64,000 nt of DNA from Acinetobacter higginsii (GCF_000369525.1 NZ_KB850072.1:1610760-1674759); one strand, 5' to 3'; counted from the first letter of the stretch, positions 25,815-34,731 are shown. Program-made: numbers and translations. The notes: generated by a model not told the origin, from the sequence alone.

Positions 25815-26789
25815 ATGTCTTTCCTTTCTAAATTACCTCTCTCTAAGACTTTATTCGCTTTAGGCTTCTCTACGGTATTTATATCTTCCAGTTTTGCTGC
25901 CATTCCCACCACACTTAAACTTGACTATGCCTACTATGCACCAACCAGCTTGGTGGTGAAAGATCAAAAACTGTTAGAAAAAGCCCTTCCCAATACCGAA
26001 ATTAAATGGGTATTTAGCCAAGGCAGTAACCGCTCTCTAGAATATTTAAATAGCAATAGTATTGATTTCGCTTCAACCGCGGGTTTGGCTGCGGTGCTCA
26101 GTCGCGCCAACGGCAGCCCAATCAAGACAGTCTATATTCAAAGCCAACCTGAATGGACAGCATTGGTCGTTCCAGCAAATTCGCCGATCAAAAACTTAAA
26201 AGACCTCAAAGGCAAAAAAATTGCTGCAACCAAAGGTACAGATCCTTTCCTGTTTACGCTACAGGCATTGGATACAGTAGGATTGAATAAACGTGATGTT
26301 CAATTGGTTCATTTACAACATCCAGATGGCAAGACTGCATTAGAACGTGGACAAGTAGATGCATGGGCTGGGCTTGATCCCTTAATGGCGTCTGCACAAA
26401 TCCAATCTGGGGCTAAATTGCTTTATCGTAATGTTGCTTTTAATAGTTATAGCGTCTTGAGCGTCAAAGAAGAGTTTAGTAAACAAAGCCCAGAAGCGAT
26501 TGAGACGGTAATTAAAGCCTACGAACAAGCACGAAAATGGGCCAAAGCCAATCCAGATAAAGTTGCAGCATTATTGGCACGTGAAGCTAAGCTCCCGTTA
26601 CCAGTGGCACAATTACAATTGAGCCGTACAAACTTTGAGCAAAACATTCCATCTGCTACCCAAGCACAAGCCCTGAAACGATCAGGAAAAATCTTGACAG
26701 AAGAAGACTTGGTTAGAAAAGGGACAGATGTCAATCAAGTGGTCGATCAACTACTTGACCCACGCTTTGCTCAAAAAGTTGCGAAATAA
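25815..26789 (+). CDS. SsuA/TauA-like ABC substrate-binding protein
   Basis: Periplasmic solute-binding protein of the aliphatic sulfonate/nitrate/taurine (NMT1/SsuA) family, 324 residues. Signal peptide ends near FISSSFA. Seen: LDYAYYAPTSLVVKDQKLLEK, VFSQGSNRSLEYLNSNSIDFASTAGLAAVLSRANG, LKDLKGKKIAATKGTDPFLFTLQAL and DAWAGLDPLMA, all in the order typical of SsuA proteins. The ligand is probably an organosulfonate but is not determined. The permease follows 3 nt after the stop. Unusually, no ATPase gene accompanies the pair. Confidence 0.87.
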   Translation: MSFLSKLPLSKTLFALGFSTVFISSSFAAIPTTLKLDYAYYAPTSLVVKDQKLLEKALPNTEIKWVFSQGSNRSLEYLNSNSIDFASTAGLAAVLSRANGSPIKTVYIQSQPEWTALVVPANSPIKNLKDLKGKKIAATKGTDPFLFTLQALDTVGLNKRDVQLVHLQHPDGKTALERGQVDAWAGLDPLMASAQIQSGAKLLYRNVAFNSYSVLSVKEEFSKQSPEAIETVIKAYEQARKWAKANPDKVAALLAREAKLPLPVAQLQLSRTNFEQNIPSATQAQALKRSGKILTEEDLVRKGTDVNQVVDQLLDPRFAQKVAK

Positions 26790-26792
26790 TCC

Positions 26793-27638
26793 ATGAGCAA
26801 TTCAAGTCACAAAGCAGAGCTAACGGATTTTCTAGCTCAGCAAAGCGCACAAACAAATAAAAAGCGTTTTAGCCCAAACCTCATTCGTTGGCTAAAAGCA
26901 TTGCTACTTCCTACTCTGCTGTTAATACTCTGTGAATTTTTAGTCAGAAATGGCGATATCGAAGCGTATTTACTCCCTGCACCCAGTAGTTTGTGGCAAT
27001 CTTTTTGGGATTTGGCTCAAACTGATTTACTGCAGCACATTTACATCAGTACTTGGCGGGTACTCATCGGTTTTGCAATCGGTAGTGGTTTCGCTTTAAT
27101 TTTTGCGATTTGGGTCGGCCTAAGCAAAGAAGTGGAAGCCTATTTAGAACCCACTTTTTCCGCACTCAAATCCATTCCAAGCCTTGCATGGATTCCATTA
27201 TTATTACTTTGGTTAGGGATTGATGAATCTTCTAAAATCGCGCTGATTGCGATTGGTGCATTTTTCCCGACCTATACCAATACGGTTGCAGCAATCCATA
27301 ATGTAGATCGCAAACTGATTGAGGTTGGAAAGGTCTATCGCCTCAATGCATTTCAACGGGTTATCTCAATTGTGTTGCCTGCTGCTTCCTCTGGAATCCT
27401 GACCGGTTTACGCAATAGCTTGAGCTTATCATGGATGTTTATGATTGCCGCCGAACTGATTGCCGCAACTCAAGGAATTGGTTATCTACTCAGTGATGGA
27501 CGAGAAACTTCACGCCCAGATATTGTGATCATTGCGATTATTTTATTGGCTTTGCTTGGAAAAATATCCGACAGTTTGATGAAACTACTGGAAAATAGAT
27601 TATTACGTTGGCGTGATAGCATCCACAAACAAGCTTAG
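26793..27638 (+). CDS. SsuC/TauC-like ABC permease
   Basis: A 281-residue inner-membrane permease of the SsuC/TauC (BPD_transp_1) family with about six hydrophobic segments. The ATPase-coupling EAA loop is visible in EVGKVYRLNAFQRVISIVLPAASSGILTGLR. It is the membrane partner of the binding protein just upstream. The gene ends in a 4-bp convergent overlap with prmC, so a downstream ATPase gene is absent here. A distant SsuB-type ATPase or a shared one must energise the system. Confidence 0.88.
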   Translation: MSNSSHKAELTDFLAQQSAQTNKKRFSPNLIRWLKALLLPTLLLILCEFLVRNGDIEAYLLPAPSSLWQSFWDLAQTDLLQHIYISTWRVLIGFAIGSGFALIFAIWVGLSKEVEAYLEPTFSALKSIPSLAWIPLLLLWLGIDESSKIALIAIGAFFPTYTNTVAAIHNVDRKLIEVGKVYRLNAFQRVISIVLPAASSGILTGLRNSLSLSWMFMIAAELIAATQGIGYLLSDGRETSRPDIVIIAIILLALLGKISDSLMKLLENRLLRWRDSIHKQA

Positions 27639-28450
27639 ATCCAACAGGCCAAGGTCACGCGGTCATTTTGTCCGTAGTCCTGAATTGTTTTAATCTGGCT
27701 AAAATGATGCTGCTCAAAAATATCACGTACTGCTTGGCCTTGGTCATAACCATGTTCAAGCACAATCCAGCCATTCGGTTTAAGCCAGTCTTTACCTTGG
27801 GTAATGATAATTTCAATATCTGCCATACCCTGCTTATCTGCAATCAATGCACGCTCAGGTTCAGACTTGAGCTTTTGCATATGCACATCGTCAGGATCAA
27901 TATATGGCGGATTCGATACAATCAGATCAAACAGTTGCTGTTCTAAAGCCTCAAACCAAGCACCACAAGCAAACTTAACCTGCATGAGACCATGTCGCAC
28001 GGCATTGTCCTGCGCCACCGCTAAAGTCGGTGCATAGATATCAGTTGCTGTCACTTGCCACTGTGGACGCTCACACGCGAGTGACAAAGCAATCGCACCT
28101 GTTCCTGTGCCTAGGTCAACAATATTGGCTTGTGAACTTAAAGGCAGTTTTAATACCGTTTCCACAAGGATTTCGGTATCGGGACGCGGCACCAAAGTAT
28201 CATGGGTGACTTTTAAATCGAGCGTCCAAAACGGTTGTGAACCTGTGACATAGGCCAACGGTTCACCTTGTTCGATACGAGCCAGCCCATCTAAATAAGC
28301 TTGCTCCTGCATTTCAGTCAGTTCTTGCTCAAGTCTTAATTTAAGTTCTAAGGTATTAATTCCCAAAATATGTTCGAGTAGCCACGCCGCCTCTTGACGT
28401 TCATAGCTATCAATTTCACCTTTGATCTCTAATGCTTGAGCAATATTCAT
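27635..28450 (-). CDS. prmC: Release factor glutamine methyltransferase PrmC
   Basis: Methylates the glutamine of the GGQ motif in release factors RF1/RF2 using SAM. Seen: an N-terminal helical RF-binding domain (~1-85), SAM motif I VDLGTGTGAIALSLA (~111-125) and the catalytic NPPY at residues 180-183, which is diagnostic of N5-glutamine methyltransferases. Length 271 is normal. The start ATG overlaps the prfA stop by one base (TAATG), so translation is coupled to its own substrate. It converges on the ABC permease with a 4-bp overlap of coding ends. Confidence 0.96.
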   Translation of the reverse strand: MNIAQALEIKGEIDSYERQEAAWLLEHILGINTLELKLRLEQELTEMQEQAYLDGLARIEQGEPLAYVTGSQPFWTLDLKVTHDTLVPRPDTEILVETVLKLPLSSQANIVDLGTGTGAIALSLACERPQWQVTATDIYAPTLAVAQDNAVRHGLMQVKFACGAWFEALEQQLFDLIVSNPPYIDPDDVHMQKLKSEPERALIADKQGMADIEIIITQGKDWLKPNGWIVLEHGYDQGQAVRDIFEQHHFSQIKTIQDYGQNDRVTLACWI

Positions 28451-29538
28451 TAGCCGCCATTTTCCTGTGCAAGCATCGCCAACTGATCCGCTTGATATTC
28501 ACGATGTAAGCTATCTAACAGTTCGGTTAAATCACCTTCCATAATCGCATCCAACTTATATAAAGTCAGGTTGATACGGTGATCGGTCATACGACCTTGC
28601 GGGTAGTTATAGGTACGAATACGCTCTGAACGGTCACCCGAACCAACCAAGTCACGGCGCATTTCTGAGGTTGCTGCATCCGCTGCCGCACGTTTGGCAT
28701 TTTCTAAACGTGAGACTAACAATGCCATCGCTTTGGCTTTGTTCTTATGCTGAGAACGCTCTTCCTGACATTCCACCACTACACCCGATGGAATATGGGT
28801 AATACGTACTGCTGAATCGGTTTTGTTAATGTGCTGACCACCCGCACCTGATGCACGGTAAGTATCAATACGCAAATCGGCAGGGTTGATTTCGACGGTG
28901 GTATCTACATCGACTTCTGGCAGAATCGCAACGGTACAGGCCGAAGTATGTACACGTCCCTGTGATTCAGTCGCAGGGACACGTTGTACACGGTGTGCAC
29001 CACTTTCAAATTTCAAACGACCATACACGCCTTCGCCATCGATACGACAAATGATCTCTTTATAACCGCCATGCTCGCCTTCGTTTTCAGAAAGCACTTC
29101 AATACGCCAGCCTTGTGTTTCAGCGTATTTGCTATACATACGGAATAAATCACCCGAAAAGATCGCAGCTTCATCACCACCTGTACCCGCACGAACCTCA
29201 AGATAGGCTGCGTTGGCGTCATTTGGATCTTTCGGAATCATCAACACGTTTAATTGCTCTTCAAGCGCAAGCAAAAGTGCTTTATTTTCTTTGATTTCTT
29301 CCTCGGCCATGTCTTTGAAATCAGGATCTGATTTCATCATTTCAGCCGTTTCGATATCTTCTTCCGCTTGACGATATTTGCTCCAAACCTCGGTGATTTC
29401 AGTTAAATCATTGTGTTCACGGGACAGTTTACGAAAACGTTTATTGTCCGAAATTACTTCTACATCAGCGAGTAATGCAGTCAGCTCTTCGTGACGATCA
29501 CAAAGTTGATCGAGTCTTAAACGGAGTGATGCTTTCAT
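28450..29538 (-). CDS. prfA: Peptide chain release factor 1
   Basis: Recognises UAA and UAG in the ribosomal A site and triggers peptide release. Seen: the codon-recognition tripeptide PAT at residues 188-190 ([16 protein letters not shown]) and the universal GGQ at 233-235 within [15 protein letters not shown]. Length 362 is close to the family norm (~360). prmC, which methylates this GGQ, follows with a 1-nt overlap. The promoter lies in the 238-bp intergenic region 29539-29776, in which no other gene was accepted. Confidence 0.97.
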   Translation of the reverse strand: MKASLRLRLDQLCDRHEELTALLADVEVISDNKRFRKLSREHNDLTEITEVWSKYRQAEEDIETAEMMKSDPDFKDMAEEEIKENKALLLALEEQLNVLMIPKDPNDANAAYLEVRAGTGGDEAAIFSGDLFRMYSKYAETQGWRIEVLSENEGEHGGYKEIICRIDGEGVYGRLKFESGAHRVQRVPATESQGRVHTSACTVAILPEVDVDTTVEINPADLRIDTYRASGAGGQHINKTDSAVRITHIPSGVVVECQEERSQHKNKAKAMALLVSRLENAKRAAADAATSEMRRDLVGSGDRSERIRTYNYPQGRMTDHRINLTLYKLDAIMEGDLTELLDSLHREYQADQLAMLAQENGG

Positions 29539-29776
29539 GGGCGGAATATCTCAAAATCTAAAGACTCAGTGCCAATGAAGCACGAGCAAAATCAAAAAAT
29601 TGCGCATAGTTTACAGACTCTACTGCTTAAAAGACATAGAGAATCAGGGGAACTTACTATTCCTCACCCATTTCATCACAAATTGTTCAGTTTTAGTTTT
29701 CATTGCTTGTTCTCTGATCAAGGCTTATATATAAATAATGAAAGACAAATAGAAAGATAAAACAATAGGATAATCT

Positions 29777-30244
29777 ATGAATAATTTTATAAACCGCCCC
29801 ACCTCAGCCTTTATCGCTGCGAGCTGGGTGGCCTTACTCGCAGGTGGCGTTGGCTTTATGATTGGACTATGGAATGCCAATATGCCCTTGCATGAAAAAG
29901 GCTATTATCTGGTGATCTTGCTTTATGGACTTTTTTCTGCGGCTTCTTTACAGAAAACTGTCCGTGACCAACTCGAAGAAATTCCCGTTACGGCGATTTA
30001 CTATGGACTATGCTGGGCTTCGATGGCGCTTTGTATCGGTCTTTTATTGGTGAGTTTATGGAATGCAGATCTGACCATGAGTGAAAAAGGCTTTTACATC
30101 ATGTCTTTCTTATTAAGCCTGTTTGGCGTGGTCGCAACCCAAAAGAATATCCGTGACTTAAACTATCTACGTTTGCAAACTGAACTGAATCCGCGACAGC
30201 TCAAACTTGAAGAACAAAGCAGCAAAGATGATTCATTAGATTAA
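29777..30244 (+). CDS. YiaA/YiaB-family inner membrane protein
   Basis: A 155-residue inner-membrane protein with four hydrophobic helices arranged as two repeats of the YiaAB two-helix unit. The repeats are seen as WNANMPLHEKGYY (first) and WNADLTMSEKGFY (second), each after a transmembrane helix and before QKTVRDQ/QKNIRD. The E. coli relative YiaA has no established function; an envelope or stress role is commonly assumed. A charged cytoplasmic tail ends the protein. Monocistronic, with a clear terminator. Confidence 0.85.
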   Translation: MNNFINRPTSAFIAASWVALLAGGVGFMIGLWNANMPLHEKGYYLVILLYGLFSAASLQKTVRDQLEEIPVTAIYYGLCWASMALCIGLLLVSLWNADLTMSEKGFYIMSFLLSLFGVVATQKNIRDLNYLRLQTELNPRQLKLEEQSSKDDSLD

Positions 30245-30255
30245 TTCAAAAATGA

Positions 30256-30287
30256 ATGGAACCTTAAAATAAGGTTTCATTTTTTTT
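30256..30287 (+). terminator. Intrinsic terminator
   Basis: Stem TGGAACCTT / AAGGTTTCA (one G-U pair) around AAAAT, followed by eight T residues. Confidence 0.85.
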
Positions 30288-30481
30288 GTGCAGTGATTAA
30301 CTATCTTATTGTTTAATCGAACTTAACCCTCATTCTTCGATATTCTTAGCAACAAAACACTACAATCCAGACACTAAAGTGTAATAATTCAGGAAAGCTT
30401 CTCCACACTTTCATATGCAAATTTTGTTACATTTGCAGCCATGAAAAAGAGGTCCGCCATGTTTCGGACACGGAGTCAAAA

Positions 30482-30910
30482 ATGAAATTAAATGCTTGGT
30501 TATGTGCTGCTGTTTTTGCGAGCTCATCATTGGTTACTGCTGCTCATGCTGATAATGCAACCCGTGTTGCTGCGACGTCTGCGCTTGGTAGTGTTGTAGG
30601 TACTGCAATTGGTAAAGAAATGGGTGGAAACAGCGGCGCAATGATTGGCTCTGCGCTCGGTGGTGCTGGTGGTGCAGCTGCTGCAAGTAGCAAACGTACC
30701 CGTACTGAAGCTGCCATTGGTGGTGGTTTAGGTGGCGTGGGTGGTTATACTGTAGGTAAAAACATCGGTGGTACGACTGGCGGTTATATCGGTGCTGCTG
30801 CTGGTGCGGCAGGTGGTTCTGCTCTAGGCCGTAAAGTCGGTCAAGACCGTGACTATGACAATTACCAGTCTAAAAAATACAAGAAGAAAAGAAAGCACCG
30901 TCATCACTAA
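30482..30910 (+). CDS. Glycine-zipper exported protein
   Basis: A 142-residue exported protein. Signal peptide ends after TAAHA (about residue 23). Three to four glycine-zipper repeats follow (GSVVGTAIGKEMGGNSGAMIG, GAAAASSKRTRTEAAIGGGLGG, GGTTGGYIGAAAGAAGG), of the kind found in YMGG/Rick17kDa-type membrane-associated proteins. It ends in a strongly basic Lys/Arg/His tail. Such proteins insert into or stabilise envelope membranes, but function here is unknown. The leader just upstream has a short GTCCG/CGGAC dyad. A terminator with a TTCG tetraloop follows. Confidence 0.82.
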   Translation: MKLNAWLCAAVFASSSLVTAAHADNATRVAATSALGSVVGTAIGKEMGGNSGAMIGSALGGAGGAAAASSKRTRTEAAIGGGLGGVGGYTVGKNIGGTTGGYIGAAAGAAGGSALGRKVGQDRDYDNYQSKKYKKKRKHRHH

Positions 30911-30914
30911 TTCT

Positions 30915-30938
30915 AAAAAGCACCTTCGGGTGCTTTTT
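30915..30938 (+). terminator. Intrinsic terminator, TTCG tetraloop
   Basis: Perfect 10-bp stem AAAAAGCACC (30915-30924) / GGTGCTTTTT (30929-30938) with a TTCG loop and T tail. Confidence 0.93.
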
Positions 30939-31055
30939 TATGGCCTAGATTTCCCCTAAACGTTTATAAAATCCTGAGCAAAATGCTAGGTTGAATCCTT
31001 GTGCTGAACTTTCTAGAATAATTCCTTATTTTTTATATGCCTTTTATGCTGCATC

Positions 31056-32423
31056 ATGAATACTGAATTACTCTCTCCTGCTGGTTCACTTAAAAATATG
31101 CGTTATGCCTTTGCTTATGGTGCCGATGCGGTCTATGCAGGCCAGCCTCGTTATAGCTTACGCGTGCGCAACAATGAATTTGACCATGACAATTTAAAAA
31201 TCGGGATTGATGAGGCGCATGCGCTAGGCAAAAAATTTTATGTGGTGGTCAATATCCAGCCGCATAACAGCAAACTCAAAAACTTTATTCGAGATATCGA
31301 ATCGATTATTGCCATGCAGCCAGACGCGCTGATTATGTCAGACCCCGGTTTGATTATGTTAGTACGTGAATATTTCCCCGAGATGCAGATTCATCTGTCA
31401 GTACAAGCCAATGCCATTAACTGGGCCACAGTAAAATTCTGGAAAGACTATGGTCTAAGTCGCGTGATCTTGTCACGAGAACTTTCGCTCGAAGAAATAG
31501 AACAAATCCAGAAACATGTGCCTGAAATTGAACTGGAAGTGTTCGTGCATGGTGCACTATGCATGGCCTATTCAGGACGTTGCTTGTTATCGGGCTATAT
31601 GAATAAACGTGATGCCAATCAGGGGGCCTGCACCAATGCCTGTCGTTGGGACTATAAAATCCACTCAGCGCAAGAAGATGCCAATGGTGATGTCATTCCT
31701 GTTCAGCAGGTTACTACTCAACAGCAATGTTGCGCACAGACATCAAACAGCACAAATATGGCGCAAACTGTTTTGGTGCAGCGTAATGATGAAGACATGT
31801 TTGCCGCCGAAGAAGATGAACATGGCACCTATTTCATGAACTCCAAAGACCTACGTGCAGTACAGCATGTCGATCGTCTGACTCAAATGGGTGTTGCTTC
31901 TTTAAAGATCGAGGGTCGTACCAAATCTTATTTTTATTGTGCTCGTACTGCGCAGATTTACCGCAAAGCCATTGATGATGCACTGGCAGGCAAAGTCTTT
32001 GACCCAAGCCTGATGACTCAACTGGAAGGATTGGCCAATCGTGGTTATACCGAAGGCTTCTTGCGTCGTCATGTGCATAGCGATTATCAAAATTATGCAG
32101 ACGGATCATCACATTTTGACTATCAACAATTTTGCGGCGAAGTGATTGGTCGCAATGGCGGCTATATTCGCATTGAGGTTAAAAACCGCTTTGTGATTGG
32201 TGATTCGCTTGAATTGATGACACCCAAAGGCAATATCAACTTCAAATTAGAACAGATGCGTGATCTTAAAGGCAATGTCATTGAAAATGCCAAAGGTTCA
32301 GGTCATATCGTAGAAATTCCACTGTCCGCTGAGATCGATATTGAATATGCCCTATTGATTCGTAATTTGCCGCACGCCACAACCGAGTTGCAATCTGCTG
32401 CACTTGCCTATTCGGCAGATTGA
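31056..32423 (+). CDS. trhP: tRNA 5-hydroxyuridine synthesis protein TrhP (U32 peptidase family)
   Basis: U32-family protein of the YegQ/TrhP branch, which with prephenate-dependent chemistry forms 5-hydroxyuridine at the tRNA wobble position (34). Seen: ELLSPAGSLKNMRYAFAYGADAVYAG, LHLSVQANAINWATV-type (here IHLSVQANAINW), the cysteine-bearing core VHGALCMAYSGRCLLSGYMNKRDANQGACTNACRWDY (probable iron-sulfur ligands) and KIEGRTKSYFYCA. Length 455. A Gln/Cys/Asn-containing linker (~residues 212-245) is an insertion of low conservation. A ferredoxin gene follows one nucleotide after the stop, suggesting a dedicated electron donor. Confidence 0.92.
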   Translation: MNTELLSPAGSLKNMRYAFAYGADAVYAGQPRYSLRVRNNEFDHDNLKIGIDEAHALGKKFYVVVNIQPHNSKLKNFIRDIESIIAMQPDALIMSDPGLIMLVREYFPEMQIHLSVQANAINWATVKFWKDYGLSRVILSRELSLEEIEQIQKHVPEIELEVFVHGALCMAYSGRCLLSGYMNKRDANQGACTNACRWDYKIHSAQEDANGDVIPVQQVTTQQQCCAQTSNSTNMAQTVLVQRNDEDMFAAEEDEHGTYFMNSKDLRAVQHVDRLTQMGVASLKIEGRTKSYFYCARTAQIYRKAIDDALAGKVFDPSLMTQLEGLANRGYTEGFLRRHVHSDYQNYADGSSHFDYQQFCGEVIGRNGGYIRIEVKNRFVIGDSLELMTPKGNINFKLEQMRDLKGNVIENAKGSGHIVEIPLSAEIDIEYALLIRNLPHATTELQSAALAYSAD

Positions 32424-32424
32424 T

Positions 32425-32679
32425 ATGGCACTCATCATTACCAATGCATGTATCAATTGTGATATGTGCTTGCCTGAATGCCCCAATCAAGCGATTAATG
32501 AAGGTGCAAAAGTCTATGAAATCGACCCACAACGTTGCACTGAATGCGTCGGTTTCTACACAGCACCCACCTGCCTCGCTGTCTGTCCCATCGATTGTAT
32601 TCAGCCTGACCCAGCGTGGGTAGAATCTCCTGATCAACTGCTTATAAAATTCAACAACCTGAATCTATTCAATCATTAA
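32425..32679 (+). CDS. yfhL: YfhL-type 2[4Fe-4S] ferredoxin
   Basis: An 84-residue bacterial ferredoxin with two cluster motifs: Cys9, 12, 15, 19 (CINCDMCLPEC) and Cys38, 41, 50, 54 (CTECVGFYTAPTCLAVC). The C-x2-C-x8-C-x3-C second motif is the hallmark of YfhL/Allochromatium-type low-potential ferredoxins. The frame is open 21 nt further upstream, but the ATG at 32425 starts exactly at the conserved N-terminus MALIITN and lies 1 nt after the trhP stop. Cotranslation with trhP suggests that it supplies electrons to tRNA hydroxylation or to cluster repair in TrhP; this is inference. Confidence 0.94.
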   Translation: MALIITNACINCDMCLPECPNQAINEGAKVYEIDPQRCTECVGFYTAPTCLAVCPIDCIQPDPAWVESPDQLLIKFNNLNLFNH

Positions 32680-32691
32680 GGACTCACTTAC

Positions 32692-32734
32692 AGATAGGCA
32701 CAAACACATTAAAAGCATTACAAAGTGCCTATCT
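32692..32734. promoter_or_regulatory. Long inverted repeat upstream of the transporter promoter
   Basis: Perfect 10-bp arms AGATAGGCAC (32692-32701) / GTGCCTATCT (32725-32734) with a 23-nt spacer. It lies 52-94 bp upstream of a sigma-54 element, where an activator enhancer would sit. It could also be a weak terminator after yfhL (CACTTTTC follows). Role uncertain. Confidence 0.45.
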
Positions 32735-32785
32735 CACTTTTCATTGAATGCACTTCATCCTGATTTTGCGATTCAGCATCTGCAC

Positions 32786-32801
32786 TGGCATCAAAATTGC
32801 T
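32786..32801 (+). promoter_or_regulatory. Sigma-54 promoter element, transporter unit
   Basis: TGGCATCAAAATTGCT has the invariant GG and GC separated by exactly 10 nt (-24/-12). The predicted transcription start is ~32811, within the first GTATTAC box. Two equivalent elements occur at 38763 and 44064 in the same locus. Confidence 0.72.
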
Positions 32802-32806
32802 AAATA

Positions 32807-32834
32807 GTATTACGTTTTATTCAATTAGTATTAC
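32807..32834 (+). promoter_or_regulatory. Paired GTATTAC boxes (operator candidate A)
   Basis: GTATTAC at 32807-32813 and at 32828-32834, 21-bp pitch, immediately downstream of the sigma-54 element and spanning the predicted start. Each box is itself a GTA-N-TAC palindrome. A repressor bound here would block transcription. Same geometry as at 38731 and 44085. Confidence 0.65.
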
Positions 32835-32849
32835 TACGGGTGTGCACCT

Positions 32850-33785
32850 ATGCATCATTCAGTATTGTCAAAAAGGAAAAAGCTTTACTTGAGTTTGGGA
32901 TCTTTTCTGATTCCCATCTTAATCTGGAGCTGTGTCAGTTACTTACCTTTTATCTGGCATCCACAAGTTCAAATTACCAATGCAGGCTCAGCCACTTATC
33001 TACAGGCAGGCACCCGAATAGATAAGCAGGCTTATTATGCAGAGGCTCAAGATGCCGTCAATCAAGGCAAAACACCGCCTACAGGTATTCTGGTCAATCC
33101 AATTTATTTGCCTGCACCGCATCAAGTGGCGAAAGCACTTTTCACCTCGTTTACCACGCCCCCACAACAGGCCGATGCCCCTTGGTTACATCAAAGCCTG
33201 TGGCACAGTATCAAGATTGTATTTACGGCGTTTTTTATCTCTTCATTGATCGGTGTGCCACTTGGTATTCTGTGTGGCTTTTCCAATACCATTTCCAAGC
33301 TAACTGAACCCTTTGTCGAGTTTTTTCGCTACCTGCCTGCACCTGCCTTTGGGGCATTGGCGGTGGCGATTTTAGGCATTAATGATGCTCCGAAAATTGC
33401 CATTATCGTGATTGGTACCTTATTTCAGCAAATTTTGATTATTGCCAATACCACCCGCATGGTCGATCGCGGCTTAATTGAAGCAGGTTACACACTAGGC
33501 ACCAATAAGCTCAAAAGCCTGTTTCATGTGATGATCCCTGCTGCACTGCCTGATATTTATCGAGATCAACGAGTGTTACTGGGTTGGGCTTGGACCTATT
33601 TGATTGTGTCAGAACTGATTGGTGCAACGTCTGGGATCACTTGGTTTATTACCCAACAAGCACGTTATCAAAACTTTGACAATGTCTATGCAGCCATCCT
33701 GATTATCGGGGTAATTGGCCTGTTGTGTGATTTGATTTTAATGAAACTGGGCACTTTCCTATTCAAATGGAAAAAAGGAGTATAA
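32850..33785 (+). CDS. ABC permease, guanidine/urea-carboxylase-associated transporter
   Basis: A 311-residue permease of the SsuC/TauC superfamily, in the subgroup associated with urea/guanidine carboxylase clusters. It has an N-terminal transmembrane helix (YLSLGSFLIPILIWSCVSYLPF), a ~100-residue periplasmic insertion (residues ~40-110) not found in SsuC itself, then five further hydrophobic segments. The EAA coupling loop is DRGLIEAGYTLGTNKLKSLFHVMIPAALPDIYRDQR. It opens the operon permease-ATPase-oxygenase-unknown. The substrate is probably guanidine or a guanidine compound, judging from the adjacent riboswitch-controlled catabolic genes. GGGTG precedes the ATG at 10-nt spacing. Confidence 0.85.
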   Translation: MHHSVLSKRKKLYLSLGSFLIPILIWSCVSYLPFIWHPQVQITNAGSATYLQAGTRIDKQAYYAEAQDAVNQGKTPPTGILVNPIYLPAPHQVAKALFTSFTTPPQQADAPWLHQSLWHSIKIVFTAFFISSLIGVPLGILCGFSNTISKLTEPFVEFFRYLPAPAFGALAVAILGINDAPKIAIIVIGTLFQQILIIANTTRMVDRGLIEAGYTLGTNKLKSLFHVMIPAALPDIYRDQRVLLGWAWTYLIVSELIGATSGITWFITQQARYQNFDNVYAAILIIGVIGLLCDLILMKLGTFLFKWKKGV

Positions 33786-33787
33786 AT

Positions 33788-34666
33788 ATGACGGATAATT
33801 TTAATGCCAAAGCCTATTTTGAGCATATTTATACGCGTCCCGTGATGCTGGAAACCAAGCAACTGACACAAATTTTTCAGCATGGCACATCTGAAAGAAT
33901 CGTACTCAATCAGATAGACCTTCGTATTCATAAACGCGAATTTGTCTGTGTAATTGGTCCTTCAGGGTGTGGCAAATCAACCTTAAGCCGTGTGGTTGCA
34001 GGTCTAGATGACTACCATAGTGGCGAAGTTCTGGTTGAAGGACAAAAGATTAAAGGCCCAAGTTCAGAACGTGGTATGGTCTTTCAAGGTTACACCTTAT
34101 TTCCATGGAAAACCGTCAAAGAAAATGTGATGTTTGGGCCTTTGATGAAAGGCATCAGTCAAACCCGTGCCGAAGAAATGGCACGTGAATGGATCAATAT
34201 TATTGGCTTAGAAAAATATGAAAATCAGTTTCCACATGAACTTTCAGGTGGGATGAAACAGCGTGTCGCCATTGCCCGTGCCCTAGTCAATGAACCCAAA
34301 ATCTTATTGATGGATGAACCTTTTGGCGCACTCGATCCCTACACCCGACAAAAAATGCAAAAGCATCTCATGGACTTATGGCAAAACATTGATATCACTA
34401 TTTTATTTGTCACGCATGACATGGATGAAGCCATTTTACTGGCAGATCGTATTGTGGCTTTAAAAGCCAATCCAGGTGAAGTCAAAGAGATTATCGAAGT
34501 CGATTTACCACGTCCACGAAGCATGGAACTGATGCATTCACCTGAATTCAAACAGCTACGGCAGCGTGTTGATCTATTGGTGCATCACCAAGAGGAAGCC
34601 CTAGATCCCGCGTTGCAGGATTTACCTAAAATTCCACGTATGACCCAAATGAGTACACAGAAATAA
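33788..34666 (+). CDS. ABC transporter ATPase, guanidine/urea-carboxylase-associated
   Basis: About 292 residues. Walker A GPSGCGKST, Q-loop MVFQGYTLFPWKT, signature LSGGMKQRVAIARAL, Walker B LLMDEPFGALD and H-loop VTHDMDEA are all intact, so it should be a functional SsuB/TauB-type ATPase. An N-terminal extension (FNAKAYFEHIYTRPVMLETKQL) precedes the ABC domain. The frame extends upstream into the permease gene, but AAAGGAG spaced to the ATG at 33788 fixes the start, 2 nt after the permease stop. It energises the permease at 32850 together with the binding protein encoded at 37037. It could also serve the ATPase-less SsuA/SsuC pair at 25.8 kb. Confidence 0.92.
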   Translation: MTDNFNAKAYFEHIYTRPVMLETKQLTQIFQHGTSERIVLNQIDLRIHKREFVCVIGPSGCGKSTLSRVVAGLDDYHSGEVLVEGQKIKGPSSERGMVFQGYTLFPWKTVKENVMFGPLMKGISQTRAEEMAREWINIIGLEKYENQFPHELSGGMKQRVAIARALVNEPKILLMDEPFGALDPYTRQKMQKHLMDLWQNIDITILFVTHDMDEAILLADRIVALKANPGEVKEIIEVDLPRPRSMELMHSPEFKQLRQRVDLLVHHQEEALDPALQDLPKIPRMTQMSTQK

Positions 34667-34731
34667 AATAGCGTTTGGGACGACCCAATCTGCTTCATTT
34701 ATTGCTGGACGACCAGCCAATGGTGAATCTC

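Noticed and set aside
29569..29760. 63-codon plus-strand frame in the prfA upstream region
   Set aside because: No Shine-Dalgarno, no recognisable sequence, and it would occupy the prfA promoter region.
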